A stretch of 64,000 nucleotides of DNA from the NCBI GenBank assembly GCA_022836615.1, contig MU405280.1:1-64000 (forward strand), given 5' to 3'. This document shows, one piece after another, positions 44,637-56,776 of this stretch; the first letter of the stretch is position 1, and every line of letters starts with the position of its first letter. The notes under the pieces were generated by a model. That model had not been told where the DNA came from. It saw nothing but the letters and a program-made list of their open reading frames with translations, and searched no databases. The DNA is from Annulohypoxylon bovei var. microspora (taxonomy: Eukaryota; Ascomycota; Sordariomycetes; Xylariales; Hypoxylaceae). A program made the position numbers and the translations under genes.

Positions 44637-47396
44637 ATGGAGGTTTTGAGTCAATCTATTAGTATCCGGCAGTCGTCTACCGCCCATCTAAATCCATATC
44701 CTCCCACACCTCCCGCAACAGAAAGTGGTTCGAGAAGAGAATCAAATACGAGCAGTCATTTCGACATCCAGAGGCCACAATTCGATGACGATGGAACGAA
44801 AAACGAAGGTTCACGGACGTACCCACTTCCACCAAAAAGTAGGCCTGATAATAAGGTGTTGACAGAGGATCTTAAGACCCCAGACAACCATGTTGTGAGA
44901 GATCCTCGGTTGATACGCCTTACAGGCGCCCATCCATTTAATGTCGAGGCACCATTGGGCGAGCTTTACAACGAGGGATTCTTAACAACTAAGGATCTTC
45001 ACTACGTTCGAAACCATGGAGCAGTGCCTAAAGTAGAAGACGAAGAGATTATGGATTGGGAGTTCACAATAGAAGGCATGGTAGACAACCCCATCACAAT
45101 GAGTCTGGCGCAACTTCTCGGCGATTTTGAGCAAGTAACATACCCCGTCACCCTTGTCTGTGCAGGTAACCGCAGGAAAGAACAAAACGTCGTGAGGAAA
45201 ACTAAGGGGTTCTCTTGGGGAGCAGCAGGCTTGTCAACAGCGTTATGGACTGGGGTGGTAATGGGCGATCTACTGAGAACGGCTAGGCCGAAGCGAGGAG
45301 CAAAGTACGTATGTTTCGAAGGTGCTGATAAGTTGCCTAACGGGTACTACGGAACATGTGTCAAATTGAACTGGGCTATGGACCCTAATCGCGGAATCAT
45401 GGTTGCTCATAGGATGAACGGCGAGGTGCTCCCCCCTGACCACGGGAAGCCCCTTAGAGTCATCGTACCGGGCCAGATTGGTGGCCGGAGCGTGAAGTGG
45501 TTGAAGAAGCTGATCGTCACAGCGGCACCGACTGACAACTGGTACCATATTTACGATAATAGAGTGTTGCCAACGATGATCACTCCCGAGATGAGTGTCG
45601 ATTTGCCAGACGTCTGGAAAGATGAACGCTACGCTATCTATGATCTTAACACGAATAGTGCCACATGTTATCCGGCTCATAACGAAACGTTGTCACTGTC
45701 TCAAGGCATTCAGAGCTACCGAGTTCGTGGATATGCTTATGCCGGTGGAGGCAAGAGAGTAACCAGGGTTGAAGTGACTCTCGACAAGGGGAAGTCTTGG
45801 AGGCTCGCTAATATATCGTATCCCGAGGATGAATACCGACTCGCGCCTGATGGGGAAGAACTGTACGGTGGGCGGGTAGATCTATCCTGGAGGGAAAGCT
45901 GCTTTTGTTGGTGCTTTTGGGATTTGGATATTATGGTATCGGAGTTGCAAGCAGCGGATGACATCTTGGTTCGAGCTATGGATGAGTCTTTGATGGTACA
46001 GCCGCGAGACATGTACTGGAGTGTTTTGGGTATGATGAACAATCCCTGGTTCCGAGTCGTTATTCATAAGGAGGGCCATGGGTTGCGGTTTGAGCATCCG
46101 ACACAACCGGCGTTGATACCTGGCGGGTGGATGGAACGAGTCAAGAAGGCCGGAGGAAATCTTTCTAACGGATATTGGGGCGAGGAGTTATCTGGCGAAG
46201 AAGGGGATGCCGTCGAAGAGGAACCAGTAAAAGAAATTTGTATGATTAATAAGGAGGTTAATCGTGCGATCACCCTAGACGAATTGAAGAAACACAACGG
46301 GGAATTCGAGCCATGGTTTGTGGTTAATGGTCAGATTTACGATGGGACAAAATTCCTGGAAGGGCATCCTGGTGGAGCTGCCTCGATCTTTGGTGCTGCT
46401 GGACAGGATGTCAGCGAAGAATTTCTCACTATCCGTAAGCCTAGAAACGTCGATGATCTCTAAAGATTAATACTAACTCAGGAAGCAGATAGCGAGAATG
46501 CGAAGGCGATGTTAATAGATTATCACATAGGCTCTCTCGATGAAGCCTCGCGAACTGCCCTAGTCAACGGAGAAGCCGAAGATACGAAGACCTCGACGCC
46601 GCGAGAAACATTCCTGCAGTCGAAAATGTGGACAAAAGCTATTCTATCGGCCAAAAAGAAAATCTCAGACGACACCAAGATCTTCACCTTCGATCTCGAA
46701 CACCCTAAACAGACCTCCGGACTCCCCATTGGTCAACACTTGATGGTGCGATTGCGCGATCCTGTCACCCGCGAAGCCACTATACGGTCGTATACGCCTC
46801 TCTCGGAGGTTACGGATGAAGGGAAGCTAGATATTCTCGTTAAGATATATTATGATACACCCGAAAGGAAAGGTGGCAAGATGACCCAAGCGTTAGACGC
46901 AATCCCTGTCGGCCATTTCGTTGACTTCAAAGGCCCGGTGGGCAAGTTCGAGTACTTGGGCCAGGGCTTATGTTCGATCTCCGGTCAACTACGAAAGGTC
47001 GAGCGCTTCGTCATGATCTGTGGCGGATCCGGAATCACGCCGATATTCCAGGTCCTCCGAGCTGTGTTAACAGACAACCAGGATCCTACTTCGTGCCTAG
47101 TTATTGACGGCAACCGTGTCGAACAGGATATTCTTTGCAAGGAAGATCTCGACAGGATGGCTACTGGTAATGTCCATAAATGCCGCTTGTTGTATACGCT
47201 AAGTCAACCCGAACCATCGTGGACTGGCCTTAGAGGACGGGTGAACAAGGAGCTGCTTGAAAAGGAAATCGGTCCTCGTAAGGATATCAACGGTAAGGAT
47301 CTAGTGCTCATTTGCGGACCCGAACCGCTAGAGAAGAGTGTTCACTCTATATTAAAGGCCTTGGGCTGGAAGAGTGACGATCTGCTCTTCTTCTAA
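44637..47396 (+). CDS. niaD: Nitrate reductase (NAD(P)H, molybdopterin)
   Basis: Two exons, 44637-46434 and 46489-47396, give 901 residues. An upstream in-frame ATG at 44568 would add 23. Domains in order: sulfite-oxidase-type Mo-pterin domain with the metal-binding Cys175 in VCAGNRRKEQ; dimerisation domain (about 370-520); cytochrome b5 with heme ligands His577 (HPGG) and His600; FAD domain with RSYTP (about 699-703); and NAD(P) domain with GGSGITP (about 778) and LICGPEP. The enzyme reduces nitrate to nitrite in the cytosol. The intron (TACTAAC branch, GCAG end) splits the codon for the second heme His, C|AT. Nitrite reductase and nitrate transporter genes are not adjacent, so the assimilation cluster is dispersed here. 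Length agrees with fungal NiaD/NIT-3. Confidence 0.96.
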
Positions 47397-48695
47397 GTGT
47401 CCCGTAGCACAATGGATATCCATATACTTTCTCTATAAGTACAAGTTATGGATGCTAGCTATTCCTTCGCGACATGTCTCGGGGGATGGGTGTATTTACT
47501 ACGAGAGACGTTATTTATATATACCTAGGTAGGTATCTAAGTGTTTATATAGGAGTTGTATATTCGGGGTATATATAGATGGGGATCGTTGTTTAGACGA
47601 TGTGCCCTTGGGTATATGGCCATGTTGCTTAACGGGCATACTACTAGAATATAGAATAGAACAACTTGATATATTATAAAATACGTACTACAATTGATAC
47701 ACTTGATGGACCTAGGTCCCCTTTGAGCCGTAAGTACTGCCCATGGATGCTAGTTGGTATAGGTAAGTCTTTGAGGTATATTGGGCTGATTCCCGTCATG
47801 CTGATTGCTGATTGCTGACGGCAGCAAACTTGGATGAATGAGATATCTACGTGTATCCTGATAACTTGAGAGCACCCGGGCGAAAAATCACTTAGGCAAT
47901 ATCGCCATGGCCTGAATTCTACCTTGTGTTCGTGGCGCGTCAACTCACGTCAAGGTACGTGTCGCTTTAAAAACGCGTAGTAGGGGGGGCAACGATGATC
48001 CGCGGATGGGTTGAAGGTTTCAACTTTCAAGAGCACTTGAAGCTTGCTGGGTAACATTTATGTATACCCATCTAAGAATCATTGGCAATCAACTGCACAG
48101 AATTTGCGGCACGGTTGGGCGATTCTAATATTAGCCAGTTGAGATGCCAATATTCACATCTTGCATTACAGCAAAATGAAACCGGACATTGGGGATCCAA
48201 TCAGGTATCATGTACCTGGGTACCCAACGAAAATAAAAAGATTTACACGATTACCCCCCGCTTATATAATACGTACAGTACAATCAATGTTTGACCAATG
48301 TTTACCCGGTCCCATAATTTAAACATCAAAGTACCATTGTATCCACACAGTACTTGAATACTTAGGTACAATGGGCACAATTCACCAGGGCAATCAGCCA
48401 TCTAAGCTCGTCACTGCGCAGCCTCAGCTTCCCTCGAAACTGACCCAGCTATATTTCACCACCTGCACTGTCGAGTTTCTTTTTTCTTCAATCCACCAAC
48501 CGCCCAACTCCTAGAATTCTGCCACTAGACTTACCGCCTTCGCATTTTTCTACTGAACCTTTTCTACTTCAAAAAAAGTTCAACTCAAAACTTTTTACAC
48601 CAACCAACTCTTCTTTCAACCACAAACTGCACAACTAACTTTTTGTCCCCAACCCGACTTTTTTCACATTTCGCATTTCGCATTCCTTTCATCTA
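47397..48695. other. Intergenic with pyrimidine-rich leader
   Basis: About 1.3 kb. The last 250 bases before 48696 are strongly C/T-rich on the plus strand (CTTTTT and CCAACC blocks), as in promoters and leaders of constitutive fungal genes. No gene is seen. Confidence 0.45.
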
Positions 48696-50344
48696 ATGGA
48701 GACCAACAAACGCAGTCCGACACCAGATAACTACACCCTTGAAGATCCGGACACAGCAGCCGCACGCAAGGAATTGAGACAGACAGTTATTTCTGACAAG
48801 TCTGATTTATCTACCATGCCTACTTCCCTATCAGACCCCGCGCCCAACGCCGCCGCGAGCGGTGATAAGGCACCCACCAAAGCTTCCACCCCCGATCGCG
48901 AGTCAGTGGAACGCCAGAACGACGATATTAGAGATCAGGTATCGTCTCCCAAGAAGAAGCGAGCACATGATGAGGTCGATGAACCCATCGATGCGACTTC
49001 AGACACGAACGGCGACATTTCTCCCATCGGTTCTCACTCTGGTACCTCTCTAAGTCGCACCGACCGATCGGAACCCGAGAAAAAGCGTCCTCGAGATGTC
49101 TCAAGTGAATCTAAAGTGAACTCGGGCATAGCTATTGTAAGAAAATTATATTTACTACCTCATCCAAACCATCTCACCTACTAACTATTTCTAGATCTCA
49201 TCCGAGTCTAAACAGAATCCTAAGACGAACGAGCAAGGAAAGAAGCTAGACTCCGAGAAGCAGGCACCGGTCAAGGAGGTTACCAACCCCGAGAAGGAGA
49301 AGACTACGACATCTGCTTCTGCCTTTAGTACCTCTGGAATCGCAGGGTTCGCTTCGCAGGCGTCGCCCTTTCTACAAGCTAGCTCGACACCCTTATCTTC
49401 ATTCGCCAGTTCCTCCGGCTCTCAGTCGCCCTTTGGTGCACCCGCTACGGCCAAGTCTACGACCTCAGTTTTTGGCAGTAGCATGTCCAACGGAGGAGCA
49501 TTTCCCTTCGGCCGAGCAAAAGAAGCGACGACGACGTTCGGGAGCCCCTCCTTTGGTGGATCTTTCGGTGGTACTTTTGGGGGATCTGCTCTTACTAGCT
49601 TTGGCAAACCCGGCGAGTCGTTTAAGAGCAACAAGCCGGCTAGACCATTCGGAGCACCTGTAAGCGAGGAGGAAGATAACGACGAACACGCCAGCAACTC
49701 CGGAGATGAAGAGACTGCCGATAGCGAAGACCACGAAGCCTCAGAAGAGAAAGCCGCGGCTACTGATGATAAGAAGAAGACCAAGCTCCAGCGTGGTAAG
49801 TTACCGAACGTCTATCATAGCTTAACTTAACGCTAATCAATTATACAGTGGTTATTGACGACGGAGAAGCTGGTGAAGCCACCCTCTTACAAGTCCGTGC
49901 CAAGATCTTCCATCTCGACAAAGCCAATTCCGCTTGGAAAGAGCGAGGCGCCGGAAATCTGAAGATCAATGTGCCTGATAACTGTGTCAAGTATCACAAA
50001 CACACGGGCGCGCCTATCCCTGGAAGCTTTAACGTATCTGCTCTCAAGGAGGCTAAGTCTAAGGTGATTCGCCTCGTCATGCGACAGGACTCGACCCACC
50101 GTGTCATTCTCAACACAGCTATCATTCCTGCCATGGAGTTCCAGGAAAAGTCTGGGATGAAGGCAAACTGTGTACTCTTCACAGCTCTGGAAGATGGCGG
50201 TGCCGTGAGCATCCAGCTGAAGGTTCGTTCATCCGCCTTATACAATATGCCATGATACTAACTATTATATAGATGAACGCAGCCAATGCCAAGAATTTCG
50301 TCAACGAAGTCGGAAAGATTCAACGTGAACTTCAGGCGGTCTAG
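48696..50344 (+). CDS. yrb2: Ran-binding protein, Yrb2/Hba1/RanBP3 type
   Basis: Exons 48696-49136, 49195-49795, 49849-50222 and 50273-50344 give 495 residues. The N-terminal half is disordered and charged, with basic strings (SPKKKRAHDEVDE, EKKRPRD) that look like nuclear localisation signals. FG-type repeats at about 195-285 (SPFGAP, SVFGSS, GSPSFGGSFGGTFGG) and an acidic stretch follow. A RanBD1-like domain fills about 348-490 (LLQVRAKIFHLD, WKERGAGNLKINV, RLVMRQDSTHRVILNTAI). FG repeats upstream of a single RanBD are typical of Yrb2/RanBP3, cofactors of Crm1-dependent nuclear export. The frame stops at UAG (50342-50344) but remains open well beyond it. Confidence 0.88.
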
Positions 50345-51022
50345 AACGCTGCTGGTTCCGTTGGTGTCGCCTCAAGAATCGATGCGATGAATAGCGCACT
50401 TTCGGAGGCCAAAAAGATTTCAGTCGAGCCCAACAACGCATCCTTCAACGCGTTTGAGGGTACCTTCGATAGCTCTCCTAACCGCACATACTACGACACA
50501 TCCAACGACGAGTCTCAAGACTCATCCAATACCGTACCTGACAGTGAGAAGGTTGACTCCGATGACGACCTGCCCGACTATGAATCTGACGACGTATATG
50601 ACACGGCATCTGATATTAAGACCACCAACGATGAGAATGATGGTGTACCTGATGACTTGCCTGACTACGAGTCTGATGTCGAGGTTAATAATACCTCTGG
50701 ATCTGAGGAAAAGGAATCTACAATTGTTGATTCTGGATATCATTCACCAACCCGCGTCTCAGAGACTGAACCTGCCCAGACCGAGCCTGCGGAGGTTGAA
50801 CCTGCGGAGACTGAGCCTGCTGAGCCTGCAGAGACTCTAGCTAGGAAGACTCGAGTTAAGAAGATACCGATCAAGAAGCAAGCTCCCCACGATCCAACCT
50901 CGGAATGCCGAATCATGACACGTTCTAGCACTAAGCGGAAGGCTATAGAGATGGAGACGGCAGGTCCTATGACTCGAGCTAGGAGGCGCAGACTGGGCAT
51001 AGCTCTAGTCAAGCCTTTGTAG
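50345..51022 (+). other. In-frame open extension downstream of the yrb2 stop
   Basis: Immediately after the UAG the same frame runs 225 sense codons to the next stop, ending at 51022. The first ATG in it is at 50387 (211 codons). The product would be acidic and repetitive: DDLPDYESD occurs twice and TEPA/EPAE units repeat. It ends in a basic tail (KKIPIKKQ, RSSTKRK, MTRARRRRLG). It could be a readthrough extension, a separate downstream ORF, or the rest of one protein broken by a recent nonsense change. No intron that would remove the stop was found. Confidence 0.5.
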
Positions 51023-51787
51023 GTGCAGGCGTAAATGGAAGATGCACCCATTTGACAGCGTTTTGTTTGATGATAAACGATTGGAAGGAGTCTTGGCATT
51101 TGGCATTTGCAGGGAAGGCATTGGTATTGTTCTACGGGCCTCTGGTGGTTTGGGGAGGGGAGCATTGATGGATGGTAGCAATGCATATTTGGAGGAATTA
51201 TTCATGCTGAGGGCAGAGGACATCGTCGTCCGAACGCTGAGAACCTTTTCTTTCCTTGTGGGGTTTCCGAACCGCCTTATTATGGCATGAATTCCCCGAA
51301 CCGAGTTATGGCATAAAATGCCGTGATCACTCGTTGTTCATAGCTCTCGCACTTTGGTCGGTACCTCCCACTCTAGAGAGGACTGACACATACATAGCTA
51401 CTAGGTGTTTCTGTTCCTGGCAGACACCTAACCAATGCACGTATTCCCCCCAAAATATCTTTGACATTGCATTACAGTCTGTGAATTACCTAGTACTTCC
51501 AAGGTTATCTCTACCCTAAAGTTCCTATTCTGTAGCTGAGATTCTCTTAGAAGTTTAGGACATACTATGGTCTAAAATAAGAAACATCGAGTTCACAATA
51601 AGGTTTGTTATGTAATCAGAAACATAAGCTAATCACGTGTTTTCGTCTAGATTTCGCGCCGCCAGAAACGCGACCGAGACTCCGTGGCTTGAGTCTACAA
51701 CGTCAATCTAGGGCCCACCCTTTAATAACAATGGGGGTGACCTCCTTCCAAACACTCTCGTACTAATGCATCTCGACTATAAGTGAT
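51023..51787. other. Intergenic, nothing seen
   Basis: The 3' flank of yrb2 and promoter region of hrq1. No gene or repeat was recognised beyond a short CCGAACCG-type duplication near 51268-51304. Confidence 0.5.
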
Positions 51788-54700
51788 ATGTCTACTCTTA
51801 AGGCTGCCACAGTTTCAGACAAAATCATTAAGCGGAAACGGAAGAGGCGAAATGCTGAAGATGACGAAAGAGGCGGTCCCTCGGAGGATTCAGAAGAGGG
51901 ACCAGAACGATTAAAAATTGCGAAATCTGGGAGTCATGTAGCATCCCAGCGCCAGAAAAAGAAGAATCTGGCGGTTGAGTGTCAGATTGAATGGCCACAG
52001 GCGTTCAAGGATTTAGACAAGACCCACCGGGCTTTGAATCTGGTCTTCACTTTCTGCTCTACACGCAAGCACCTGGCAACGACTTTTGATACTATCCGCT
52101 CTGCAGTTGAGTCCAATACGAAGCACAAGTTAACAGTTGAGGATGTTGCAGCTATCGTGGCGTTGCGCCCGGACGGTATCAACTTCACTTATGTGGATGA
52201 ACTGATGTTACAGACCGATATTAAGGGGGCTGAAAGAGACTCGACATTTAAGTCTGGTAGATCGAAGGATATTACTATTCAAGGTCCCGCTCCTGACGCA
52301 TCCGTCGGTGGTTTTACCGGTTTGGATGAACTCGGTAGTCATCATCCTGATGACCTGCCTCCTGGTGGTAAAGAGGTTTTATACTTCGAGTTTGTCGACG
52401 GCGATCTCAAAAGACAAGTCCAGAACAAGAAAACCGGAGAGCCTAGCAATCCCAACAGGAGACTTCGAGATGAGGATTTGAAGATGCCCGTTTTCAGTCA
52501 GAAGCAACTGACAACGTTGATTGAAAAGCGTAATCAGAAATTCACGAATGCGATAAGCTCCTTCATAAACCGCTGCGTAGAAGAAAAGTTAGACCCTGAA
52601 ATGATGATACGCCAAGAAGCTGAACCATATATCCCGATTCCTTCCGAATCAGAAACTACCACCCCCAAGCCTGCACCGAGCACTATACCCAAGTCAATAC
52701 CCGAGGAGAGGAAGAGTATCCCGGAAATCATCCAAGAACTTAAAGGTAGCTCGTGGTATATGGATCAGATCGTACCAGACGGGCATCGTGTATTCGAAGC
52801 GCAGGAACCTGTTTTTGGCGAGCTCGACTTTCTATTAAGCCAGGACATGGTTAATGCCCTATACAACGCAAAGGGAATTACTCAGTTTTATGCCCACCAG
52901 ACCGAAGCAATCAATAATCTCCAGGCAGGTCGCCATGTTGTGGTTTCAACCTCTACAAGTTCAGGAAAATCCCTTATTTATCAACTACCTGTCTTACATG
53001 CGTTAGAGCAAGATCCTATTACTCGAGCGATATATATTTTCCCAACTAAGGCCTTAGCTCAGGACCAGAAGAAGAGCCTGAAGGACATGCTGGCATATTT
53101 TACGGGGCTGGAAAATGTTCTCGTCGAGACCTTCGATGGGGATACTCCCATGCATGACAGAAATCAAATCCGCGATGAGGCTCGGGTCATATTCACGAAT
53201 CCCGATATGCTTCACCTCACGATTCTCCCCCAAGAAGACAGGTGGCGGAGTTTTCTTCAAAACTTGCGCTATGTTGTCGGTATGTAAATTCCTGTTCCAG
53301 ATATACTGGTTCACTAATTAACATTTGGCCAACTAGTTGATGAATTGCACTATTATAACGGTTTGATGGGGTCGCATGTTGCATTCATCATGAGACGACT
53401 TCGACGTATATGTGCTGCCGTTGGTAACCGAAAGGTCAAGTTCATATCGTGCTCTGCCACCGTGGCAAACCCTCAAGAGCATTTTAAGACAATTTTTGGA
53501 ATCGATGATGTACATCTAGTCGATTTTGATGGATCCCCGTCTGGTCGAAAGGAGTTCTTGTGTTGGAACACACCTTATAAAGATCCTAGTGATCCGACAA
53601 GCGGCCGTGGAAACGCTATAGCCGAATGTGCCCGATTATTCTGCCAATTGATCCTTCGCGGCGTTCGTGTCATAGCATTCTGTCGCGTAAGGAAGCAGTG
53701 CGAGGAACTTGTGGCAGCAGCCAGATCTGAATTGGAATCATTAGGCCGTCCGGAATGCATGGCCCGTGTAATGGGTTACCGAGGCGGATATACGGCGCAA
53801 GATCGTCGAAGAATCGAGAGCGAAATGTTCGAGGGCAAGCTTATGGGTATCGTTGCGACTACTGCTCTGGAACTGGGTGTTGATATCGGCACTTTAGACT
53901 GTGTCATCACACTGGGATTCCCATATACCATTGCGAACCTAAGACAACAGAGTGGGAGAGCTGGCCGAAGAAACAAAGACTCTCTATCTGTACTTGTTGG
54001 GGATTGCTTTCCGACCGACCAGCATTATATGCAAAATCCCGACGAACTTTTCACCAAGCCCAACTGCGAACTCCAGGTTGATTTGAATAATATGCTTGTG
54101 TTAGAAGGTCATATCCAGTGTGCGGCATATGAGATGCCGATCAAGCCTGTTGAGGATGCTACCTATTTTGGCAAAGATCTCTCAAAGATCGCGGAAGAAC
54201 GTCTGATCAAAGATGACCTTGGGTACTATCATTGCCATGACAGGTTTAGACCTATTCCATCCAGATTCGTAGCGATAAGAGATACAGAAGACGATCACTT
54301 TGCAATCGTTGATATATCCCATGGGAAGAATATCGTCCTTGAAGAATTAGAAGCGTCGAGGGCGTTTTTCACTATTTACGATGGTGCCATATTTTTGCAC
54401 CAGGGCAACTCATATTTAGTGCGCGACTTCCAACCCGATAGGATGATCGCGAAGGTAGAGAAGGTCACGGTGGAATGGACGACGCAACAACGAGACTTCA
54501 CCGATGTAGATCCGGTAGAAACAGAAGCTATTCGTAAAATACCCGGCTCCCTCTCACGCGCCTTCCATGGTTCGATACGCATCACCCAGAACGTGTTCGG
54601 CTATTTCAAAGTCGATAGGAAACGTCGCATTCTCGATGCTGTTCAAGTTGATAACCCTCCGATAATTCGCCAGAGTAAAGGCATGTGGCTCGATGTTCCG

Positions 54701-55276
54701 AAGCTAGCCCTCGAGATCCTCGTCGACCGCCGCCTCCACGTTGCGGGTTCTATACATGCCGCCGAGCATGCCATCATAAGTATGATGCCCAATTTCGTCA
54801 TAAGCCTTCCCGACGACGTCCGGACTGAATGTAAGTCTGGGTTAAAGGAGTTTGCAAAGAAGGAAACCTCGAGAAAGAGGCCTGCTAGATTGACGTTTTA
54901 TGATGCCAAGGGCGGTGCGAATGGATCCGGCATTAGCACGAAGGCGTTCGAGTTCATCGACTTGCTTCTCGTCCAGGCCCTAGAGAGAGTCCAGCATTGC
55001 CATTGTCAGACAGGCTGCCCAGAGTGTGTCTGCTCGGAGTTCTGCAAGGAGGCCAACGAGGTGATGAGTAAGGCCGGAAGCGAGGTCATTATTAAAGCCC
55101 TGCTGAATATGGATATCGACGTTGATTCCCTTCCTATGGGACCGGAGGATATGAGTCCGGCTGGCATTGAAACAGTGATCCTAGCGAAGCCGGTGCCCTC
55201 AAGAGGGAGAAGAGTCGGTGATGTCATCAAAGTAGAGGACGAGGATCAGGAGCAGGATGTCATTGTTATCGATTAG
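51788..55276 (+). CDS. hrq1: Hrq1, RecQ4-like DNA helicase
   Basis: Exons 51788-53279 and 53337-55276 give 1143 residues. A basic N-terminus (KIIKRKRKRRNAED) precedes a helical region that resembles the Hrq1-specific domain. The superfamily 2 helicase core carries Walker A TSSGKS (Lys394), motif II DELH (499-502, spanning the intron), SCSAT (motif III), GYRGGYTAQDRR and QQSGRAGRR (motif VI). The C-terminal DUF1998-type region contains the cysteine set CHCQTGCPECVCSEFC, probably a metal site. Hrq1 is a 3'-5' helicase working in DNA crosslink repair and genome stability; the human relative is RECQL4. The acidic extreme C-terminus (VEDEDQEQDVIVID) resembles a SUMO-interacting motif. All helicase motifs are intact. 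Confidence 0.93.
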
Positions 55277-55586
55277 GCTATCGATTAGGCCGGCCAAGGA
55301 CCGTCTGTGAGATGACCCCCTTTTGACCGTGTTGCCCGCACTCTTATATCACCGTTGAGCTCAAACAAAAACTAAACGAGTGTAGGATAATAAATTAGTA
55401 AAATACGGATGAAACAATTTCTAGGACAAAACTTACCTAGACATGATAACAAGCGTAAGGTGGTACAGAAATTCGATAGTCCTCCCCCTTTATGTGCCTT
55501 ATGTAACGGGGTACATTGATAGGAACCATGCCAGCAAACTGTTTGCGCTTTCCGTCTCTCAATACCAGTGTATTGTTAGGAAAGCT
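55277..55586. other. Intergenic, nothing seen
   Basis: A short gap between hrq1 and the RNase-like gene. The string CTATCGATTAGGC is duplicated just after the hrq1 stop (near 55267-55290). Confidence 0.5.
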
Positions 55587-55595
55587 TTATAATAT
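55587..55595 (+). promoter_or_regulatory. TATA-like box of the RNase-like gene
   Basis: TTTATAATA begins about 112 bp upstream of the ATG at 55699, a normal spacing for a fungal TATA element. It is within AT-rich sequence, so chance occurrence is possible. Confidence 0.35.
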
Positions 55596-55698
55596 TTATA
55601 TTGCCAGATCAATACTTCTAGTCTAATTCAATGTTTTCATACAGCTTCTCCAACACCGAGGTTTCAACACCTAAGCTTGCCTCCAGCAAACCGACAAA

Positions 55699-56476
55699 AT
55701 GAGACCCTATGATCTCTCCATCTTGCTTTTCTCCTACATATTGCCAGCTACACCTTTCACTAAAGCCCTCGTCATTACAGAATCCCCCCTTGCTGACACT
55801 CTTGGTCGAGCTGTCAATATCTCCTCTCTCCATCTAGAGAAGCGAGACGACATCGACGACTGGAATAATGCACACCCTGATAACCGCATCGCAGCCGTAC
55901 GTACCTAATACCAAATATCCAAGCGCATCTACTAACTAACCCTAACCATAACAGTGGTTCGTGTGTCCAGACCCCCACGTCCTATTCACAGTCTTCAACG
56001 CCATGGCCGTCTGGCAAGCCTTCTCTCGCGGCGTCTGGTTCGCGCAACACCCAAACGAAGACCGCCCGCGCTGGAGCGGCGTCGAGTACCCGCACGCCAT
56101 CCTCCTCGACCAGTACCACGCGCAGCGCGTGGACCTCGGCCTCGCGAACGGCGCGCTCTCCCTGTTCCCCCTGCAGCCCGGCCCGTTGGGCGAGTGGCCC
56201 GGTCTTCCGGGCGCGCCTGCGACCGGGCCCCCTGGCGACCACAGGGTGGTGTTCGACGAGCACGGCATGTTTGCCGGCGTGGTGGCGTTGTTCACGGGCG
56301 TGCCGGAGGGGGAGAGGTTGGTTTGGTGCTACCCGATGCTCGACTACGGCGCGAGGGATGTGGGCGCGACGGCGGAGGGGAACCCCGGCGTCGATGAGGC
56401 TTGGCAGGACCGGTATGATGGGAATTACTTGTATGCGCCGGATCCGGCGGGCGGGTCGCGACCACCGAGTCTTTAG
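55699..56476 (+). CDS. Secreted protein with divergent T1/N1-type RNase-like fold
   Basis: Exons 55699-55896 and 55955-56476 give 239 residues. A signal peptide (LSILLFSYILPATPFTKA) and a Kex2-type Lys-Arg at 48-49 mark a secreted, processed product. Several landmarks of fungal T1/N1 guanyl RNases occur in order: an early Cys (70), YPH at 111-113 (the catalytic-His loop), HRVVF with Arg163 followed by AGVV, and a late Cys191 in LVWC, where the family has its closing disulfide. The second catalytic His lies in THTG in active enzymes; here the segment reads LFTG (Phe179). The catalytic Glu position appears to be Leu136 (LFPL), unless EWP at 146-148 supplies it. It is therefore probably inactive or altered. 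The family call is an inference; a Gly/Pro-rich insert of 20-30 residues is unusual. Confidence 0.6.
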
Positions 56477-56776
56477 GGGGTTGGTCGGTTTGGGGGTTTG
56501 ACTTTGGCGCAAACATATCTCTAGAAAAGACAAGTTGGCGATTTCAGTGGTTAGAAAAGAGTCGCGCATGATAAAATGGACTTTTAGTGAGTAATAGGTA
56601 GATAGTATCTAATTAACAAATTCTTCTAAGCTATAAAATCAAAATGAACGCTATGCCTACTCCGTAAATGCTACCCAAATACGCCGCTGGAGGCAATATA
56701 TACAGATAAATAACCAAACTCCATGTCGTATTTACAACCCACATAATCCGAAGAAAAAAGAAGAAGAAAAAACCAA
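56477..56776. other. Convergent 3' flanks of two secreted-protein genes
   Basis: Exactly 300 bp between convergent stops. No other feature is seen. Confidence 0.5.
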
